Below are positions 60,448-64,000 of a stretch of DNA of 64,000 bases, piece by piece. The stretch is from assembly GCF_030811455.1 (NCBI RefSeq), contig NZ_JAUSQU010000001.1, positions 806,001-870,000 on the forward strand, in the 5' to 3' direction. The position numbers and the translations under genes are program-made. This DNA comes from Streptosporangium lutulentum (GTDB taxonomy: Bacteria; Actinomycetota; Actinomycetes; Streptosporangiales; Streptosporangiaceae). The notes under the pieces are model-generated. The model ran no database searches. It was not told the DNA's origin and saw nothing but the letters and a program-made list of their open reading frames with translations. Position 1 is the first letter of the stretch. Every line of letters begins with the position of its first letter.

Positions 60448-62217
60448 TTATCTGCCGGACAGTCGGCGGAATCTTTCCCTGAGCCTCTCGAAGAGCACCG
60501 GCCCCCGCTCCTGCACCTCGCCGCCCGCGCGGACGTCCGGCGCGCGGCCGTCGTGCACGGGGCCGTTGACCGTATGGCCGTCGATCATGTGACCGTCGTG
60601 CACGGGGGCGTTGATCGCGTGGCCGTCGGGTACGGGCCTGCCGGGGGTGCGGCCGTTCCGCGCGGGGCCGTTGACGGTCCGGTCGCCGGGTGCGGAACCA
60701 CTGATCGTGCGGCCGTCGGAGATCAGGCCGCCGGAGGCGTCGGGGGTCAGACCGCCGGACGCGGAGCCGCCGGGGGTCAGGCCACCGGGTGCGGAGTCGC
60801 CGGGGGTCAGGCCACCGGGTGCGGAGTCGCCGGTCGCCCGTACGTGACCCTCCGGCGCGCGGAAGTCCGGCGCGGGCCGCTTCCGGGCCCGCCGTAGATC
60901 GTCGAGGGCCTCGGCGGCACCGGGGCGCTTGGCCGGCAGAGGGTCGCGCATGCGCCTCAGCAGGTCCATGACCTCCGCGGACGCGCCGCCGGCGTCGACG
61001 GGTCCGGCGTCGGCGCCCGAGGGAAGCCGGCCGGTCAGCAGCTGGAAGGCGATCACCCCGGCCGCGTACACGTCGGACGCGGCGGTCATCCGCTCGGGCA
61101 TGGCCTGGCATTCGGGGGCCGCGTAGTGGGTGTCGAGGACGTTGGGCAGCTCGTTGGCCACGGTGTGCACGCGAGGGCCCGGCTTGGCGTAGTCGAATCC
61201 GGTCAGCATCGCCCGGCCGCCCTCGGTCACGAGGACGCAGGCGGGGCTGAGCGCCCGGTGAATCACGTTGTTGGCGTGGACGTGGGCCAGGCCCAGCAGC
61301 ACGTCCTCCACCACATCGAGCCTGGCCGTGGTGGAGAGCGTCCGCTGGGGGGCGGTGAGGTGCAGGTGCAGCGCCTGGCCGTGCACGTCGTCGAGGACCA
61401 GGACGAACCGGCTCTCGTCGTCGATCGCGAAGAAGTCACGGGAACGCACCACGCACGGGTGCGGGGGAATCCTGGTGAGGGACTGGTAGGAGTTGGCGAT
61501 CAGCCGCCGCTCGGCGGCGCGCGGTCCCTCCTGGGCCAGCGGGTCGGCGCGGTAGACGCGCAGCAGGACCGTCTCGCTCTCCGGGAGCGTCGCGTTGATC
61601 GCGCGGTACTCGGTGACGCGGTTGTCCCCGCCGAGTTGCTCCTCCACCTCCCAGTTGCCGAACCGCGGCGGCGTGGTGGACCGGCGCACGCTGCCGTTCA
61701 GCGCCTCGATGATCGCGGTTCCGTACGGTTTGGTGTCCGAGGTGTAGCCGCGCCTGACCCGGGAGACGTCGCTCAGCATGCCGATCAGGTGGGGCAGGTC
61801 GGTGACGTGCCGCGAGTCACGGCCGGCCGGATCGACCAGCTCCGCGTCGAGGCCGGTCAGCACGACGACGCTGTCGACGTAGACCCGCTCCAGCTCGCGG
61901 CGTTCCTGCATGAGCAGGCCCTTGAGCGCCCGCCCGTTGCCACGGAGCTTGGCCACCGGGGACCCGAACGCGTCCCGCCGGGAGGGGAACCAGCGTGTCC
62001 CGGCCACCTCGATCCGGCCGCGTGTACCCTTGACGTCGATGACGCAGAGTGAATGACCGGTCAAAACGATCACATCGACCTCGAAGCTGTCGTCGCCGCG
62101 TGGCACCTCGATGTTGTGCAGCAGCAGCCAGTCGTCCGGGGCGTTGTCACGCAGATGTGCGATGACCCGTCGCTCGGCGTCGTTGACCGGGCTTCCGCCG
62201 CCGACGATCTGTGCCAT
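60448..62217 (-). CDS. NERD-domain protein fused to a pseudokinase
   Basis: A 589-residue protein. NERD nuclease-related domain at about 12-130 (VNDAERRVIAHLRDNAPDDW, DSFEVDVIVLTGHSLCVIDV then KGTRGRIEV, keeping the D-x-x-V...D-V-K-G metal-site set). A kinase-like domain follows at about 190-450, but the invariant residues are replaced: VAIK Lys reads VLLRVY, HRDLxPxN reads HRALSPACV, DFG reads GFD. Hence a pseudokinase. The C-terminal ~130 residues are low-complexity GGLTPG/DGR repeats. The domain order recalls PglW of phage-growth-limitation systems, but it is much shorter and no pgl/BREX genes are nearby. Confidence 0.85.
   Translation of the reverse strand: MAQIVGGGSPVNDAERRVIAHLRDNAPDDWLLLHNIEVPRGDDSFEVDVIVLTGHSLCVIDVKGTRGRIEVAGTRWFPSRRDAFGSPVAKLRGNGRALKGLLMQERRELERVYVDSVVVLTGLDAELVDPAGRDSRHVTDLPHLIGMLSDVSRVRRGYTSDTKPYGTAIIEALNGSVRRSTTPPRFGNWEVEEQLGGDNRVTEYRAINATLPESETVLLRVYRADPLAQEGPRAAERRLIANSYQSLTRIPPHPCVVRSRDFFAIDDESRFVLVLDDVHGQALHLHLTAPQRTLSTTARLDVVEDVLLGLAHVHANNVIHRALSPACVLVTEGGRAMLTGFDYAKPGPRVHTVANELPNVLDTHYAAPECQAMPERMTAASDVYAAGVIAFQLLTGRLPSGADAGPVDAGGASAEVMDLLRRMRDPLPAKRPGAAEALDDLRRARKRPAPDFRAPEGHVRATGDSAPGGLTPGDSAPGGLTPGGSASGGLTPDASGGLISDGRTISGSAPGDRTVNGPARNGRTPGRPVPDGHAINAPVHDGHMIDGHTVNGPVHDGRAPDVRAGGEVQERGPVLFERLRERFRRLSGR
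60746..60835. repeat. Three 30-bp in-frame tandem repeats
   Basis: Units 60746-60775, 60776-60805 and 60806-60835; the last two are almost identical (gtcaggccaccgggtgcgga...). On the minus strand they encode a 10-residue GGLTPGDSAP-type repeat in the tail of the NERD-pseudokinase. Confidence 0.8.
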
Positions 62218-62330
62218 CTCTAGCGCGCCGCCCTTCTGATCGTGCCCATCGCGCCCTGAAGTAGGGCAAGAGTCCTATCCTCACGCGTATCTCTACTTTT
62301 CCGCCACTCGGACACGCGCGACTACCTATG

Positions 62331-62402
62331 ATCATGACGTACTCCGGCCCGAGAAGCGCATGAGCGATCATGACGTACTCCGGCCCGAGAAGCGCGTGAG
62401 CC
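62331..62402. repeat. 36-bp tandem duplication upstream of the holin-like gene
   Basis: Two 36-bp units (62331-62366 and 62367-62402), starting ATCATGACGTACTCCGGCCC, differ only at two positions near their ends. They lie in the 364-bp gap (62218-62581) between the divergent NERD-pseudokinase and holin-like genes, which otherwise shows only promoter space. Possibly duplicated regulatory sites. Confidence 0.75.
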
Positions 62403-62581
62403 GTCCGGCGCCTCGGAGCCGCCGGTGAAAACGCGGCGGGACAGATCCGCCCTGCTCGGCGGGCACGCCCGCGAGAAGTGGGTTCGCGGCGCGGACCACC
62501 GCCTGTGACCCTCGTCACCGAGCAGAGGTTTGCCTTGGCGAGAGCGGGTAGGCGCCTTCTTGTGAGGGAGGAGGAACGCCA

Positions 62582-62983
62582 ATGTCCAACGATCCCAAAG
62601 AGTCGCTGCCGACGGCCGAGCTGATCCGGCAGATGTCCGAGCAGGTCTCGCGTCTTGTTCGGGACGAGCTCCAACTGGCCAAACTGGAACTCACGGAGAA
62701 AGGCAGGAACGCGGGCATCGGTGCGGGGTTGTTCGGCGGGGCGGGAGTCGTGGCCCTGTTCGGAGGCGGTTCCCTGGTCGCCGCGGTGATCCTGCTTCTC
62801 GCCCAGGTCATGCCCGCGTGGGTGGCCGCGGTCGTCGTGGGCGTGGTGTTGCTGGTTCTGGCCGCGATCCTCGGATTCTTCGGCAAGCGACGGGTGTCCG
62901 AGGCCGCTCCTCCGACCCCCGAACGGACCATCGCGAGCGTCAAGCACGACATCGACGCGGTGAGGGAGAGGGCACATCGATGA
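62582..62983 (+). CDS. Phage-holin-family membrane protein (Actinobacterial Holin-X/DUF1469)
   Basis: A 133-residue protein with GGAGGA before the ATG. An amphipathic N-terminus (TAELIRQMSEQVSRLVRDEL, QLAKLELTEKGRNAGIGAG) is followed by two membrane helices (GGAGVVALFGGGSLVAAVIL and AAVVVGVVLLVLAAILGFF) and a charged tail. This is the usual Actinobacterial Phage_holin_3_6 protein, a housekeeping membrane/envelope protein despite its name. Its stop overlaps the ATG of the DUF3618 gene (ATGA). Confidence 0.88.
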   Translation: MSNDPKESLPTAELIRQMSEQVSRLVRDELQLAKLELTEKGRNAGIGAGLFGGAGVVALFGGGSLVAAVILLLAQVMPAWVAAVVVGVVLLVLAAILGFFGKRRVSEAAPPTPERTIASVKHDIDAVRERAHR

Positions 62984-63714
62984 CTGAGACCGACCCGGAA
63001 CGGCCTGATCGGAGGCCCACGGACGCCGGAACCACCGGGGCCCGCAGGCAGGAGATCGGCGAGGCCCTGGCACCGGATGAGAGCGGCTCGCTCAACGTTC
63101 CGCAGACCAAGTCGGACGGAAGGCCGACCGAGGACCTCGGTGTCCCGGCGGCCGAGCGCGACGGCACCCCCCGGCAGGCCGAGAACGCGGTCACCGGCGC
63201 TCCGAACGCGGGAGACCCGGGAGACGCGGGGGAGCCGGGCACCGGGAAGACGAACAAGGAATCCGTACGACGGGATATCGAGAATGCCCGGCGCGAGCTG
63301 GGCGACACCGTGGAGGCTCTGGTGCACAAGACCGATGTGAAAGGCCGCGTTCAGGAGACCGCCGCCCATATGGGCGACGACCTGCGCCGGATGGGGGCGG
63401 CCACCGCCGACACCGCCACCGAGATGGTGGGCAGGGTCAAGGAGGCGGCTCCCGAGATGGTGGACCGGGTCAAGGAGGCGGCCCCCGAGATGGTGCACCG
63501 GGTCAAGGAGGCGGCCCCCGAGATGGTGCACCGGATGAAGGAGGCGGCCCCCGAGATGGTGGGCCGGGTCAAGGAGGTGACCCCCGTCGAGATCAAGGAC
63601 GCGGCGGGGAAGGTCGGCGCCGAGGCGAGCAAGCGTCCCGTCGCGACCATCGCGGCAGTGGCGGCGCTCGCCCTGATCGTCTTCCGGGTTCTGAGGCGCG
63701 GCAAGAAGAAGTAA
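62980..63714 (+). CDS. DUF3618 membrane-associated protein with 11-residue repeats
   Basis: A 244-residue protein. Long acidic disordered N-terminus (1-85), the DUF3618 segment SVRRDIENARRELGDTVEAL (about 89-108), five 11-residue repeats EMV-RVKEAAP (about 148-202) likely forming a long amphipathic helix, and a C-terminal membrane helix ATIAAVAALALIVFRVLRR with a basic end. DUF3618 genes follow the holin-like gene in many actinobacteria; the pair is envelope-associated, with no known reaction. Confidence 0.87.
   Translation: MTETDPERPDRRPTDAGTTGARRQEIGEALAPDESGSLNVPQTKSDGRPTEDLGVPAAERDGTPRQAENAVTGAPNAGDPGDAGEPGTGKTNKESVRRDIENARRELGDTVEALVHKTDVKGRVQETAAHMGDDLRRMGAATADTATEMVGRVKEAAPEMVDRVKEAAPEMVHRVKEAAPEMVHRMKEAAPEMVGRVKEVTPVEIKDAAGKVGAEASKRPVATIAAVAALALIVFRVLRRGKKK
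63421..63585. repeat. Five 33-bp in-frame tandem repeats
   Basis: Five units of 33 bp starting gagatggtg (63421, 63454, 63487, 63520, 63553) encode the 11-residue repeats of the DUF3618 protein. Units differ by a few bases, suggesting recent expansion and copy-number drift. Confidence 0.85.
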
Positions 63715-63729
63715 CGCGGTTTCGGCCAG

Positions 63730-63756
63730 GGCCGCCCCCGCTTCCCGGGGGCGGCC
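63730..63756 (+). terminator. Terminator hairpin after the DUF3618 gene
   Basis: GGCCGCCCCCG (63730-63740) and its complement (63746-63756) form an 11-bp stem with a 5-nt loop, 15 bp after the stop codon. Confidence 0.75.
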
Positions 63757-63938
63757 GAACGCCGTCCTCATCGGTGAGGGCGGCGTTCGAGCGTTGTCCA
63801 TGGCCGGTAAGTGAGCCAAACTCAGGTCCGCCGGGGTAATCTGACCGTTTCCGGGTGGGTGGCGGACCCCCTCCTCTCCGCCCGCCCGGACCTCCCACGT
63901 GAGCATGCCCCTACGGACCCGGCCATCGGGGCGACCTC

Positions 63939-64000
63939 TTGACCGACATCGAGGTGGCGGTCAAGGCCGCCCCATGCCGGGACGGCGTCCAGATCCGCCT
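63939..64000 (+). CDS. Possible start of a further gene (partial)
   Basis: From TTG 63939 the frame reads MTDIEVAVKAAPCRDGVQIR to the window edge, with a GGGG sequence about 8 bp upstream. Another frame from GTG 63899 is also open. Too short to identify; the short N-terminal strand pattern would suit a regulatory domain protein, but that is a guess. Confidence 0.25.
   Translation, partial: MTDIEVAVKAAPCRDGVQIR

Overview
The window is a high-GC actinobacterial chromosome segment. Strong third-position GC bias, frequent GTG/TTG starts, 4-base ATGA/GTGA gene overlaps, an XRE regulator of the DUF5753 type, a Ser/Thr kinase with a Gln/Pro-rich linker and MprAB-like two-component genes all fit a filamentous actinomycete, probably of the Streptosporangiaceae (Streptosporangium/Nonomuraea type); the family assignment is inference. 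No rRNA, complete tRNA, CRISPR array or intact insertion sequence was seen.

Layout. 1-5.2 kb: a partial methyltransferase, a GMC oxidoreductase, a secreted GH6-CBM2 cellulase preceded by a perfect CebR-type operator, and a divergent MarR/DoxX pair around a perfect palindrome. 5.2-17.9 kb: two proteins of unknown function, the pseudouridine salvage pair psuG-psuK, a LysR regulator, a CrtI/PYROXD2-like oxidoreductase, a response regulator/histidine kinase pair, TetR and XRE regulators with two small companion proteins, and a lipoprotein followed by a 27-bp perfect hairpin. 18-26 kb: a five-gene operon (TetR, carboxyltransferase, biotin carboxylase, enoyl-CoA hydratase, AtuA) resembling acyclic-terpene or branched acyl-CoA catabolism, then an aldo/keto reductase. 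27-31.5 kb: a second catabolic set (GntR regulator, creatininase-like amidohydrolase, secreted CE1-type esterase, AbgT transporter) with a palindromic operator at the regulator start. 31.6-34.7 kb: a DinB-like protein, an MBL-fold hydrolase, an alpha/beta hydrolase and a divergent CGNR regulator.

34.7-48.2 kb is the accessory core. A roughly 200-bp direct repeat carrying a ku upstream region and the first ~26 ku codons flanks a 2.7-kb insert. The insert holds a ThiF/E1-like gene whose former nitroreductase half is present but broken by frameshifts, plus a GNAT-like gene. The second ku copy is still an open frame but has internal deletions. Running towards it on the minus strand is a run of DNA-repair genes: Cas4/RecB-like nuclease, Sak4-like ATPase (with a LexA-like palindrome upstream), a small protein, SSB, a divergent RecA, a catalytically altered RNase-AS-like protein, SbcD and SbcC. 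The far edge carries the C-terminal scrap of a tyrosine recombinase. This looks like a degraded integrative element or repair island.

48.2-64 kb: a membrane-anchored penicillin-binding-protein relative that has lost all three catalytic motifs, four small proteins (one SMI1/KNR4, one LRR-like) resembling an orphan immunity cluster, an active-looking Ser/Thr kinase, a glycolate/lactate oxidase, a secreted M6 metalloprotease, a diacylglycerol-kinase-like enzyme, a 51-residue basic protein, a NERD-pseudokinase fusion, and a holin-like/DUF3618 membrane pair. A partial gene may begin at the right edge.
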